64,000 bases of DNA from Marasmius tenuissimus (Eukaryota; Basidiomycota; Agaricomycetes; Agaricales; Marasmiaceae). Position numbers and translations under genes: made by a program. Below, in pieces: positions 1-10,075 of this stretch (position 1 is the first letter of the stretch; each line of letters begins with the position of its first letter). The stretch is taken from contig JAQOTA010000053.1 in the NCBI GenBank assembly GCA_029532415.1, forward strand, positions 868,001 to 932,000, written 5' to 3'. The notes beneath the pieces were generated by a model that made no database searches, was not told the origin of the DNA, and was given only the letters and a program-made list of their open reading frames with translations.

Positions 1-1143
1 TATACTAATCCTCGAGGTCTGTGATGTCCGTTCATCCATTCTCCAGCGCTCATTATACCCCCAGATACCCCACAAATTTCAGCAAAAGCTGAGTAGTGAA
101 CTCACTCCGACTCTCAGCAGGGTTCTCTCCTTGTTTGAGGCAGTGATCTTGGACTGGCAAGAGCTCAATGAGGAATTGGAACATCTTCGGGATACGGGAA
201 TAATTCAAGCCGTGATCGATAAACTCGAGGACTATCAGGAGATCATCGAGGAGGTCGCCATTTACTCTCTAGCCATGAGTGGGTCATGACATTTCTTTCG
301 AATTGGTCCAGAGGCTTGACAACAAACCTTCCACAGTCATCAACCCCAAGATCAAGCTCAAGTGGCATGAGCAATCACGCGGTGAAGGAGCGGTGGAACA
401 AGCCACCGAGTTATTTGTGCAGGCAGTTGCAGTATGCTCAATCTTTTACGAATAATTGCTTGGTCTTCATGAGTTGCTTCCAGAAAAAGGCCCTTCCCTC
501 GCAGGCAAACAAATCTAACACCAACAGGCTGACCGAAGACAAAGATGAAGAAGACAAAGATGATGAAGAAGAGGATGAAGAAGAAGAAGACGAAGGTATG
601 GGGAATGGATGGATTGATGAGACTTCAAAGAGGGGCACTTGACGCTCATTGGCTCCCACTGCCCAGCAGGAAGCACTCTCATATCTGGCGGATGTGGATG
701 GGGGGCTTGACACTTATCCCGATATCTTGTCCTTGTGGCAGGTGTGTAGTGCTCTCTGCATGTTGTGCTGTACTCATCTCCGCATTCAGGGTAATGGCAG
801 ACGGTAGCCACGGGTTATTCAAGTTATCTATAACGTATTACCTGCCCACAGCTCCTCTGTGCCTTATGAACACTTATTCTCATCAGCGAAGCTCACCAAG
901 ACTGACCACCACAACCGAATGTCTCCTCAGTTGATGGAGGCCTGTCAAATACTCAAATATGGCTTTAAGCACGAGGATGGACTCGACTTCACCAGCTACT
1001 TGAAGGACAAGGTGATGCTTCAGGAGATGCAGATGCAGAATTTGAAGGACGATGAGATGCCCGAAGACATCTCCGCCAAAGACTATATCTCAAGGTTCCA
1101 CCCTCTTGGCGAGAGGCCTCAGAGGCCTCAGGCATCGGAGTAG
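1..1143 (+). pseudogene. hAT transposase C-terminal remnant
   Basis: Broken 3' part of a hAT-family transposase, the enzyme that cuts and pastes hAT DNA transposons. Frame 2 from base 2 reads a helical stretch including LFEAVILDWQELNEELEHLR; an acidic Asp/Glu run follows at about 540-600, then the dimerisation region at 840-1000 with LPAHSSSVPYEHLFSSAKLT and NRMSPQLMEACQILKYGF, the usual hAT C-terminal signature. The pieces lie in different frames, partly because of likely introns (a GTGTGTAG...CAG stretch near 741-790) and partly through decay. The last open segment is 859-1143 and ends in a stop. The N-terminal part lies outside the window. Confident on family, not on exon joints. Confidence 0.85.
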
Positions 1144-1491
1144 CTGTTTTTTCTATATATTCTTGTCTGAACTCTTTCTTGTTGCATGCCTTACTTGGCT
1201 GCTGGTGTTCTCCCTAGTAGATAAGTTCTTATGACCTCGCTGGCGCTTATCATCTTGAAAACTTTCTTGAACACTCTCAACCTTACCTACCATAGCCTGT
1301 ACTTGCATTCAGTCGTTGAATACAATCTGCTATGACTCCCAAACCTCTCACTCTCGAACAACCGCCATTGTTCCTATGCTCCAGAACATGGCAAGTCCCG
1401 ACGATCTCGACTGTCGGTAAGATCTCAAAACCATTACCCTGATTGCGCGTAATGCAGAGTACAATCTCGAGATTGGTTAGAGAGTCCACTC
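1144..1491. other. Junction between hAT remnant and truncated copia element
   Basis: No recognisable gene. The minus strand here should hold the copia reverse transcriptase if the element were whole, but the only open frame (1283-1495) does not resemble one. I read it as the deletion or insertion junction that removed the 3' half of the neighbouring retrotransposon. Confidence 0.5.
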
Positions 1492-2230
1492 TCAAACATT
1501 AGACATATCGGTGAGGTCATTGTGAATGGGAACTGCCCGATTTAACAGATAAATCACGAAACCTACTCCCCCTTCCTGGGATAATTGTTGCACTAAGCTA
1601 TTGGGCTGACTCCCCTTGGAGTTACACATGGTAGACAGACTGGCATGATTAGTCCCAGGAACCTTTCTAGGTCTGCCTCTCCTACGAGTAGTAGGTGGAT
1701 CCATGGGTTCTCTATCACCCGTGGCATCTCTCCATGTGGAAGTTTTCTCCATATCACACACAATGCATGAGGGATTATTTGGGTCTTGTTGTTCACCAAA
1801 TACATTATCAGGTTGCTTAGTACCCATCCGTTTCCTGCCTGAACACCTTGGGGGCGGAGACTGCTCTTGTCCACCCACTGGTGTAGGTGGCCTGGGAGGC
1901 TGGAACGGAGGATCAGGATCAGGATGCTGATGTTTGCCCTGAGGTACAGGACCATCTCCATCATTGTCATGCGGAGATTCTGATTGCTTTGGAAGGTTCT
2001 CAGGAGGATAAAGATTGTCATCAGACGAATCATCATCACTATGCAAAGAGAAGTTGGGATTTTCACCCAATACCAGTGGTATTTCAGGGATTTCACCCAC
2101 CGGGGTAAAGCCACGAGGTTTCTTATCAGAACACTTCGGAAACAAGTTTTCATTGAACAGAGCAGTAGCGCTTTTGAAGATAGCATTATTGGACATCTTC
2201 ATAAAGACATATCCTTTCATGCCTTCCTGA
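1492..2230 (-). pseudogene. Copia integrase C-terminal region and Pro-rich linker
   Basis: Continuation of the integrase in a shifted frame: EGMKGYVFMKMSNN resembles the copia block that follows the rve core, then an acidic and Pro-rich linker (DSSDDNLYPPENLPKQSE; PPFQPPRPPTPVGGQEQ) and a basic AT-hook-like RRRGRPRK. This linker normally leads into reverse transcriptase, but the frame stops at 1492 and no RT motif follows. Confidence 0.7.
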
Positions 2231-3118
2231 AAACTGATGCACATCCGAAGACTCGAAGATCGAAACATCCGGTGCACTGCCATGCAACTTCTCATGCGGG
2301 GTCAACCAATGTAAATGCTGGGACAACGTCCGATTGTGAAGTGCAACAGCGTGCAACTCACAGAATTCCCACCAATAAGGTGGAAGACAAGCATCAAAGC
2401 GAAGAGCTTGAGCTTTCTTGACAATGGTCCGATTGAACCGTTCTGCACGACCATTCTGTTCCGGCATATATGGAATGCTGGTTAGAATTTTGATACCGTG
2501 CTCCTTCAGTACATCATCGAAGGCATCCAATTTGTACTCTCCCCCTCCATCGGACATCCATTCCTTAATATCAACACCAAATTGCATCTTCACCATAGTG
2601 ATAAAGTTACGGAGCATCTTGACAGAGTCAGATTTGTGCCACATGAGCATTGTCCAGCCATGTGAAGTACAGTTGTCGACAAACGACATATACCATTTGT
2701 ATTTGTGGTACGACTCAGTGGGGAATTGTTTGAGGTCAGAGTGGATTTTCTCAAAGGGTTCCAAGGCATGGGTAGTGGAGTCAGGGAATGATCTGGAGTG
2801 CATCTTTCCTTCTGCACATCCTTGGCATAATCGGGTTTTCTTCAGTTTTCGGTTGAATTCCGGAAAGTTCTTAGTATGCTTCCGAGCCTTATGCAGAGCT
2901 TTGTCTGAACAATGTCTGAAACGTCTGTGTAGAACCTTGTAGTCAACTTTATCCATCGTTGACTTGGCCATTAAGCTACGAGCAGAGGCTTTCTGCAAGC
3001 TGACCCAAAAAATGGTTTGACCAGGCATGAGCAGGTAAGATACCAATGACTGGCATTGACCCTTGTTATAAAAAGCCAATATGCTAGACAATCTGCGTAC
3101 TTGCAGACCACCTTGCAA
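2186..3118 (-). pseudogene. Copia integrase (GAG-pre-integrase plus rve core)
   Basis: About 310 codons. A His/Cys finger (LHRRFRH ... CQGC) marks the GAG-pre-integrase domain. The rve catalytic core follows with the three acidic residues in the expected order: Asp in FEKIHSDLKQF, Asp in SDGGGEYKLDAF, and Glu in MPEQNGRAERFNRT. The enzyme joins retrotransposon cDNA to the genome. Near 2200-2290 the frame is lost and the normal segment between the core and the next conserved block is missing; the continuation EGMKGYVFMKMSNN is read in another frame (1492-2295). Confidence 0.9.
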
Positions 3119-3139
3119 GAATTCTCCAAGTGAGAGAAG

Positions 3140-3640
3140 TCAAATTGACAGAAGCGGAACATAATAGACAGGATAGAGTCGTGTAATGCATTCCTCCATA
3201 CTACCATCAGATCCTTCAACAGAATGAGAGATGAACACAGTCCCTTTTCCCTTGATTTGAATAGGGTTGTCCTTCTGCGCAGTGTTTAGCTGCGGTCCAT
3301 TGTTCATGGGTTCATACTCAGCAAAATCTTCAAGATCATAAGTAAAGTGCAATGAAGCACCTGAATCGATGATCCACTCTTGCAAGCTTCCAGTCGCCTT
3401 CTTTCCCTTACAATTTGCACATGTGGCAAAGTGATCACCAATAAATTGCGCAAATTTAATACAGGACACAATACTCAAATGACTACATTTAGAAGCGGCT
3501 AATAAAGCGGCACACTGGAGGTTTGTATCAGTGTTAGAAGAAAGACTGAGATAAGGCACTTGCCTGTCATCGTCAGATTCCTCAGATCCGATGGAGACCG
3601 AATTGTACTCAACATTGTCGGAAAGACCAGCGGCATCTGC
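3140..3640 (-). pseudogene. Copia aspartic protease region
   Basis: The minus-strand frame contains WIIDSGASLHFTYDLEDFAE at about 3320-3385. DSGAS is the catalytic motif of copia retroviral-type proteases, which cleave the Gag-Pol polyprotein. Upstream in frame lies an acidic linker (GSEESDDDRQVPY) and a CANCKGKK segment. This frame begins directly at the edge of the inserted solo LTR and continues the gag frame. It stops near 3140, before the integrase frame, so a frameshift or lost segment separates them. Confidence 0.85.
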
Positions 3641-4241
3641 AATCTTGTTAGGATTGTGCAGATATGACAGCCTGGACAAAAGTCTGAGTGGAAGAGACAG
3701 AAGCTGATGTGCCGGAATGGACCTGTTGGGACTGGAGAGAGATTCCGACAACCGGAAGGCTGATTGGATGGTTGGACAATAGTCGAAGGTTTCACCAACG
3801 ACACTGTTGAGTTGAGTTGTCCTTCACTGGAAGGGAAAGGAAGACAAAGATATAGAGGAGATAGAGATAAAGAGACGGAATGAGACAAATGAGATAAAAC
3901 AGAAACCAAGTTGATTTTAATTCTGAGGAATACAAGTCGTGAAGTATCTAGCTTATATATGTATCAATCTTCGAGACCTCTGAAGAGGTTCCGGCAATCA
4001 TAGTACCAAAGGTGAGTCAAGAGCGGGAGAGAATGTATGTACAGTACGGAATCCGAGACGGAGGGCGAAGTCCCGGAGTCGGAGATGAATCGGAAATGAA
4101 GTGTCAGAACGGAATGTACGGGATGAATCATGATAGAATGGAAAGTGGGATGTCAGAATGCAGAGCCTACAGACTACTCGGAAATGAACGGTGTATATGT
4201 ATCTCCAATCCGTAAGTACCGGGGACACAACATCAGAATCT
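3641..4241 (-). mobile_element. Solo LTR nested in the copia element, flanked by AATCT
   Basis: The stretch 3646-4236 begins TGTTAGGATTGTGC, identical to the start of the LTR at 12214, and shares further blocks with it (GAAGGTTTC.CCAAC, AGTCAAG.GCGGGA, GGAAATGA). It is bordered by AATCT at 3641-3645 and again at 4237-4241, as expected for a 5-bp target-site duplication. The right edge is not the expected TAACA but ACAACATCAG, so the end may be off by four bases. A TATATAT box near 3953-3960 fits a minus-strand promoter. Removing the LTR and one AATCT places the copia gag frame and the protease frame in the same phase, with a single TGA between. Confidence 0.75.
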
Positions 4242-4245
4242 GAAG

Positions 4246-5535
4246 TCATGTTCGGGAAAGGATCGTGAAGTAAAGAGAAACATAAAGTAGATTCTGAAGC
4301 TCGGAATGTCTGGAAGGTGGATAGATGCCTTCAGAAACCCCGGAACTGCCATGGATGTAACAAATCTCACTGTCAATGTCCATGGCAGTTCCACTCGTAA
4401 TCTCCGTGCGCAAAGAATTGTTAACAGCGTTCAACGCAATACAATCCTCACGCTCAGAGTCGGAGTCCTCATAGAAAGAATCATAGAGGTCGTAAACCTT
4501 CTTGACGCTCTTAGCATGCTTTGCAGGTGGAGCAGATGAGACGGGACCATCAATACAATGCTTAAGTGAGGAAGAGGAAGCAGCCACATATCCCTGTTCC
4601 ATGGGTTCAAAGACATGGGCATACTTGGGAACACCAAGACAATCAGCAAGACTGCGAGCAGCCTGAGCATTCTCAAAAACAGTACCACCCAAAGTAGCAC
4701 CAGAGAAACACTGCATGTGGAGTGGATCCTGGGATTGGTCTGTGGGATGTACGACAGATGGAGTATCAGGAACAATGGGAGGTGAGGAGATGGAAAAATG
4801 AGTGAGGGACACAATATGAGAATGGCCCTTGTGAGAGGAGTCACCCTTATTGTCCTGAGAATCACCCTTCTTCTTCCTGCCACGTCGGTTGTTCTTCTTC
4901 TTCTGGTCATTGTCGTTATTAGACTGGTTGTTATTGTTAGATGACGACAAAGGAGGATTGGACTGTTGGTTAAACTTTGGGTCCTTGTCCTTCTTCTTGA
5001 CAGAAGAAATGTGTGACGCAAGAGGAGCGGGTTTCCAAGCTTTGTAGTGGTTAATGACAGCTTCATGAGCAACTTTAAAAGTAAGCTCAGAAGGAGAGTT
5101 GCTGTTTGTAGCAAATTCGCGAGCATTCAACCATTGTTGAGGGAGAATGGAGAGTAGGAGCATTGCTTTAATGAGATCAGGGAGTTCGATGGAGGCTTTG
5201 GAGAGTTGATCAAAGAGAAGTTCAAGTTTTGCAATTTCAGGAATGGGGTTGCCACCGGACAGACGAAAGTCCATGATTGCCTTGAAGTCCACCCAAACAG
5301 AGACAGAAGTCCGTGCGGCAAACCTCTCTTCGATGGCATCATAGCATTGTTTAGCAGAGAATGTATCGTTGTCCATGACAGTCTGCACAACAAGTGTGGT
5401 AGTTGTACGTAACGCACCAATAGCCTTATTCTTGAGCTTCTTCCAACAACGCATAACCTTGTCATGCTTCTCCATGTCCTTCTCCCACTTCTCAACATCT
5501 TTCTCATACTTCTCAACGTCAGCACGGTACCGGGT
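4246..5535 (-). pseudogene. Copia gag-like region, truncated at the N-terminus
   Basis: About 430 codons open on the minus strand. The N-terminal part is a charged heptad-like stretch (VEKYEKDVEKWEKDMEKHDK), followed by helical gag sequence including SVWVDFKAIMDFRLSGGNPI and LLLSILPQQW, typical of the capsid region of copia Gag in fungi (UBN2/retrotran_gag type), then an Asn/Lys-rich basic tail (KKKNNRRGRKKKG) likely to bind RNA. No CCHC knuckle is seen. The true start is missing: the frame runs into the hAT terminus at 5536, so the apparent start codon is an artefact. The frame stops at 4246-4248, ten bases inside the point where the solo LTR entered. Confidence 0.75.
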
Positions 5536-5585
5536 TAGTGTTGCCAACAGTCAGCTCGGCTCCCTGAGCCACTTGAGCCGGAAAA
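5536..5585 (+). mobile_element. hAT-type terminus (TAGTGTTGCCAACAG)
   Basis: TAGTGTTGCCAACAGTCAGC matches the 15-bp inverted terminus of the complete hAT element at 49535-54941 and is followed by the same kind of subterminal GGCTC/GAGCC motifs. It falls inside the copia gag frame, so a hAT element inserted there. I find no partner terminus with the expected flanking 8 bases (TACCGGGT) in the window, so the element is incomplete or rearranged. Confidence 0.65.
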
Positions 5586-6419
5586 ATCCTTCATAGAAAA
5601 AATATTCTACAGTCCCAATAAATCCCTCTAGGCATGCATAGAGTGATTAGAACTCCTCTATAGACTCCAAGGCCACGCTGGGCACTCACTGACTGAGGGT
5701 TTTAGGATCCGCTCTGCTGGAGCCTGGTACACGTCTGAACTTTGAAGTCCCATCCCAAACAAACCTTGGATCTACAAGGACCCATCCTTCTATGTTAAAC
5801 TATGACAGGCTACTCCTATAAACGTTAGGACTTGGGAGTTGGACATCTACACTCTACATCACGATTCACAACAATTCTCAAGTCCCGACTCCCGAAAATA
5901 GTGCCCGTATAGAATATTTATTCTTGGCGTCTACAGTCACCAGTCTGAGTCCTAACCTCATCCCGAGAGTCTGAGAGCCTCACATCCCGGGTTATTGGCC
6001 ACAGGTACCCCTCCTCAAAGCTTAGTCTCTTCAAATAATGTTGAATTATGACTTATCACAATATTGGATACTGCCTCATATTTCACTGTCCCGATTTACC
6101 CTCAATTTGATATCCCGCATGCGGCGTAGCCCAGCTGCCCAACCCCATCCCGGAATCCAATGGATGAAGGACCTGGTCACCCAATGGATGAAGGAACCCA
6201 ATGGATGAAGGAACCATCAATTCTAGAGCCTCAAAAGCTCAAACAGTTTCCTGGTTTCTCCGATCTCGACTCTTCTCGCTTTCTGGATCATTGAATAGTC
6301 ATAGTAAGTGTCACCAGGTGACTAGGGCTCAAGACTGGAGGAGAAAGACTAATGTGCGCTCTTCTATGTATTGCATATGCATTTAATGGTATTAGAGAAT
6401 TGTATAGTATATTCTTAAT
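5586..6419. other. Intergenic, no gene recognised
   Basis: Stop-rich sequence without a credible frame. A short direct repeat of CCCAATGGATGAAGGA occurs at about 6158-6212 (three imperfect units). It may be the interior of the hAT element that starts at 5536. Confidence 0.4.
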
Positions 6420-6893
6420 ACAGTGTATATTTGGTTGAACGCCATGTAGATCTCTTCTCGGACCCACTTATTGTGCCACATTACAGTGTATATCTGGTTG
6501 AACACCGTGTAGATCTCCTTCCGGAGACTCGGACCCACTTATTTTGCCACACTGCAGTCACTAGTGGATATTTGGTTGAACGTCATGTAGGTCTCTTCTT
6601 GGACCTATTATTTGCGCCAAACTAGTGACTACATAGTACAGTGTATATTTGATTGAATGCTGTGTAGATCTCTTCTCGGACCCACTTACTGCGCCACACT
6701 GCAGTCACTAATGGATATTTGGTTGAACATCGTGTAGGTCTCTTCTCAGACCTATTGATTCCACCACACTAGTGAGTCTGACTACAGTGTATATTTACTT
6801 GAACGCCGTGTAGGTCTCTTCTCAGACCCACTTATTACGCCACACTAGTGACTACAGTGTATATCTGGCTGAACACCGTGTGGATCCCATAGA
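6420..6893. repeat. Degenerate minisatellite, about 6.5 units of 63-80 bp
   Basis: Imperfect tandem units each built as ACAGTGTATATTTGGTTGAA, then C.CCGTGTAG.TCTCTTCTC, then GGACCCACTTATT.CGCCACA, ending in (A)CTAGTGACT or CTGCAGTCACT. Unit starts are near 6420, 6483, 6562, 6636, 6708 and 6782, with a partial last unit from about 6854. Alternating unit types (starting ACAGTGTATA or A.TGGATAT) suggest a higher-order two-unit period. No coding role is visible. Confidence 0.85.
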
Positions 6894-8266
6894 AATGTTA
6901 CAAGTTCCCATCCCGATGAATCAACTTCTAAGTTTTGACCCAAATTCATTGCCAACTCCAGACATCCCGGGACCCGGAGGAAAGTGCTCCAGCTGCAACC
7001 GAAAAATCTATCCCGAAGCCAATGATATTGAGACAAAACCTGCTGAACAAACTTGCCTCGACCTTTGAAGGAGCCTCACAATAATATACCTCCTGAAAAA
7101 ACCTTCACCAAATCTCGGTTATCGGATATCCTACAAATTAGAACTAAATAATCCTGAAAGATTCTTATTGTGGTACCAGATATGTCAGACTATACTCATT
7201 GGAGAATTAAGCTATCGGGATTCAACACTGTAATTATTCTCTGTCCAGAGAAACTGGGAGCCAAGTGCGATGCACTAAGCCTCTGACTAGCGTATCCCAC
7301 AAGTTTATTTTTCCGCTAGAAGAGTCAAATTGTCATTGTAGGGTGTAGTACAGTCTATTTACAGTAGTAATATGTCGTTCTTACTACGTGAATCGACCGT
7401 TATCAAAAAAAAACCTATCGAATAGGATTAGGGATAGGCTATGCAGCGTACCATGTGCGACAATCCAATCCAATCTACCCCTACGCGAGCAACCTCTCCA
7501 TTCTGAGAACTGTGTCCCACAGGTCAAAGTGTCGCTGATGGAAGTGGTTTCAGATGATGCTAATTGCCGTCGTGTTTCTGTAGACCGAGACGGCATCGGA
7601 TTGTCCTTGGTGTTGCATGACGCTGGATAGCAGTGGTCAGATGGATCCCAAAAGAGTGAAGAGCGTGAATGAGAAGACTTACAGGCAAAAGGCACAAATA
7701 CGTTGAGTAGTGTCAGCAGGATTTGGTTTGAGGAATCTTCTAACTTCTTGAGCGCTGCCAATGGGTTGATGAGGCATTGAGTTGAATGCTACGAATTGTC
7801 ACAGATTGTCAGCAATGAGCAATGAGCAATCAGTGGGGACTTGGGATCATGAACGTACAAGGAGTTACTGAGGACATGTTGGAATTGGGGCGTTGAGATG
7901 ATGATCCTCGTCGTGCTGGGTTTTTAAGGCTACTATGAGGTGCACACTACCTGTGGGAAATCAGCGTATCGACTTTCTTGCTGTGCGTCCACCATTGCAC
8001 AAAGATAATGTGGCCAACGGTCAACTTGTAGACATCATTCTGGGAGCTGGTTATGGGCGGAGCTCCAGAGAGCGTGTTACTCCGACTCCCAAGCCTCAAA
8101 ATACCTTCATTTTTGATTGACAGATAGAGTCCGGTGAGGTGAGTGAATCGGGATTTGGCAATTTCATTCACAGATTGACTTCTACTGAGTCCGTTGAAGG
8201 GTCCATCTAGAGCTCAAGCAACTGTGATATAGTTAGTTCATCTCCTGAGTCCCGTCTCAAGTGAGC
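6894..8266. other. Intergenic, no gene recognised
   Basis: Short frames only (6880-7068 plus, 7384-7761 minus, 7935-8120 plus), none with a family signature. A GAGCAAT motif repeats near 7812-7830 and again at 8264-8278. I see no promoter or RNA gene. Confidence 0.4.
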
Positions 8267-8478
8267 AATGAGCAATAATATGTACCTGATCAAGATTGTA
8301 TCCCGATTCCTGTAGCAGTAGGGCGCTTGTATCAATCTAGATATTCTAACCATCGTACCTATGCGAGTCGCAAGTCGCACTTGCGACTAACAGCCTATAT
8401 CTCAGTTGAATCAAGGGTCCTACCACTACAGGAATCGGGATACAATCTTGATCAGGTACGTATTATTGCTCATGGACT
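8267..8478. repeat. Foldback repeat with ~55-bp arms and inner hairpin
   Basis: The left arm (about 8268-8322, containing GTACCTGATCAAGATTGTAT) is the reverse complement of the right arm (about 8418-8475) with very few mismatches. The loop of about 95 bp contains a perfect small hairpin, AGTCGCAAGT-CGC-ACTTGCGACT, near 8366-8388. This is the structure of a foldback/MITE-like element. No target-site duplication could be fixed. Confidence 0.8.
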
Positions 8479-8845
8479 TGAACACTGCTGACTTACCATC
8501 CCGATTCCAAAAGATGTTGAGAACTAGACTCTGGATCCCAGAGAACCATCCAGTATTGTCATCACCACATTCACAAAGGACAAGCATGTTGAACTAAGAC
8601 TATAAGATCAGTCAAGACTCGGGACTCGGAACTTAGAAGGGTGATATGATAATCCCAAGATTTATGACTCATGGGAAACTGAAGCTCAAGTCTCACACCA
8701 TCAATGTGACATGGACATGATCAATCATTCCCTCCTAATATACAGGTCGTTCGGAGCTCAGAACGCTGTAACGCAATTCCTACATGCATCTCCCTTACTT
8801 GTTTGCGATCACCTCCTCACCAATGACCATTGACATCCTTCCCAT

Positions 8846-8938
8846 CCAATAAATAGTTTCAATGGCAGGGGCAATGCAGGCAGTGGTACTTTCTCATTCA
8901 CATCCCATCATCAATGTTTCAATCAACCATAAGTCTGC
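8846..8938 (+). repeat. Direct repeat, copy 1, flanking tRNA-like gene
   Basis: CCAATAAATAGTTTCAATGG through TCAACC.TAAGTCTGCT is repeated at 9136-9229 with small indels. The two copies flank the tRNA-like gene at 8989-9086. Confidence 0.8.
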
Positions 8939-8988
8939 TTTTTGGTTGAGACTTGAATAGATAAAAAAATGACAAATGGAAATACAGT

Positions 8989-9086
8989 GCAACTATCGGG
9001 ATTCGAACCCGAGCCTGCATGACTACATGCTCCGAAACTCCGAGTGTGATATTGCCATGCTGCGCTAACCGCTACACCATAGTTGC
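8989..9086 (-). tRNA. tRNA-like gene with probable intron, anticodon unclear
   Basis: The minus strand folds as a tRNA: a perfect 7-bp acceptor stem (GCAACTA/TAGTTGC) with discriminator A, an A-box (TGGTGTAGCGGTTAGC), a D-arm, a 5-bp anticodon stem (GCATG/CATGC), and a T-arm with a perfect B-box (TCGGG-TTCGAAT-CCCGA). The anticodon loop is 34 nt, consistent with a 7-nt loop plus a ~27-nt intron; total 98 nt. A T7 run about 25 nt downstream is a good RNA polymerase III terminator. With a canonical intron after base 37 the anticodon would read AAT (Ile), but the expected U at position 33 is missing, so identity is uncertain and a pseudogene or tRNA-derived SINE is possible. Confidence 0.65.
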
Positions 9087-9135
9087 TCATACTTACATAA
9101 CTGTATTGGCTATATACCCACTTCCTATATCCCGT

Positions 9136-9229
9136 CCAATAAATAGTTTCAATGGCAGGGGCAATGCGGTACTTTCTCATCTACATCCCGATTCCCATCA
9201 TCAATGTTTCAATCAACCGTAAGTCTGCT
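9136..9229 (+). repeat. Direct repeat, copy 2, flanking tRNA-like gene
   Basis: Second copy of the unit at 8846-8938. It lacks AGGCAGT in the middle and has CGATTC added, so the copies have diverged after duplication. Confidence 0.8.
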
Positions 9230-9565
9230 GTTGGCATGCAATTTAGTCCCCTTCTCTTTGCCTAGCCATCTGAGGTCTCACTATCGGTTTCCCCAAACTT
9301 CAAAACTATCACAATAAAATTGAATGAAATTTGAATACAACTGCTTCAGTCTCTCAATCTTTATGGAGAATTATGGGGTACATATACATTTAATGACGAA
9401 CGTATACAGTAACCACTGACCAGTCTCAGGTTACCTACTTGCTACTTTTTCCTGGGTCCCTCGACATTCTCCTCGTCTCCATCCCAATCTTTGCGCTTAT
9501 TCGAACCTTCTGTAGATCTGTAGCTGTTCAGCAACGCATCATCCACCAACCCTTTGGAGTCGCGG

Positions 9566-9672
9566 TGTAGCACCTGCTATTAAAAAGCAGCTTCAGAGCC
9601 TTGTTTTTGTGTGATTTTAGCATAAAACAGATAAGAAATGACTAGGTAATACGAGTACTAGAGCGAGTCCCA
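9566..9672 (+). repeat. ~105-bp dispersed repeat, copy 1
   Basis: TGTAGCACCTGCTATTAAAA through GAGTACTAGAGCGAGTCC closely matches 49052-49157 in the same orientation. Shared internal blocks include TTTTAGCATAAAACAGATAA / TTTTGGCATAAAACTGATAA. At the second site the repeat abuts the last exon of a NACHT gene. Confidence 0.8.
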
Positions 9673-9687
9673 AGTGGCTAGTAAAAG

Positions 9688-9823
9688 GCTCAGATCCTAG
9701 CATAAGGAGAGAAAAAGCAGCCTTGGAGGCGTCTCTCCTTATCTCTGAAAACTGTGGGAGTCGTATAACTGAAGAAAGTATCCCTTTGGAGGCACGACTA
9801 GGACCTGTAGTCATATCAAGGGA
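9688..9823 (+). repeat. Left arm of a 136-bp inverted repeat pair
   Basis: GGCTCAGATCCTAGCATAAG through GTAGTCATATCAAGGGA is the reverse complement of 13858-13992. Each arm also contains a small internal palindrome (AAGGAGAGA ... TCTCTCCTT). The arms could be terminal repeats of a 4.3-kb element or two opposite insertions of one short element. Confidence 0.8.
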
Positions 9824-10075
9824 ACATCTCCAGTGGCTCGGAGGCATTGTACTAAGGATTAGAATAATAGAATCGGACTTGACAAAGACCCGTACTAGTA
9901 GAGCTAGACAGAGGAAGTCACCACAGAAGCATGGATGGTCGGAAAGCAAGACTAAGTCGAGCCTCAGAAGCTTGGTATAAGGTCAAGGCCTCACTTTGGA
10001 GGCATGATTGATTCAAGTATATTAAGTATACTACGGGTTACGCCAGTCATCCATATTGGCTAGAGCTACCTCGTC

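Larger units (their letters stand above)
1492..5535 (-). mobile_element. Truncated Ty1/copia retrotransposon (gag, protease, integrase; RT lost)
   Basis: Remnant of a copia-type LTR retrotransposon. In minus-strand order it shows a gag-like region, an aspartic protease site, a GAG-pre-integrase zinc finger, the integrase core and the start of the linker that normally precedes reverse transcriptase. Integrase before RT is the copia order. RT, RNase H and the 3' LTR are absent. It is interrupted by a solo LTR (3646-4236), carries at least one frameshift with loss of sequence near 2200-2290, and is cut at 5535 by a hAT-type terminus. No LTR of its own is visible in the window. Confidence 0.9.

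Noticed and set aside
438..713. Minus-strand frame rich in Ser runs
   Set aside because: It is the reverse of the Asp/Glu-rich GAA/GAT run of the hAT remnant; the poly-Ser is a low-complexity shadow.
1283..1495. Copia reverse transcriptase remnant
   Set aside because: No YxDD or other RT motif in any minus frame; treated as junction sequence.
4431..5126. 231-codon minus frame next to gag
   Set aside because: Leu/Arg/Thr-biased alternate frame of the real gag region; no domain.
8267..8478. CRISPR-like array or riboswitch
   Set aside because: Only two inverted arms, no regular spacers, and the genome is eukaryotic.
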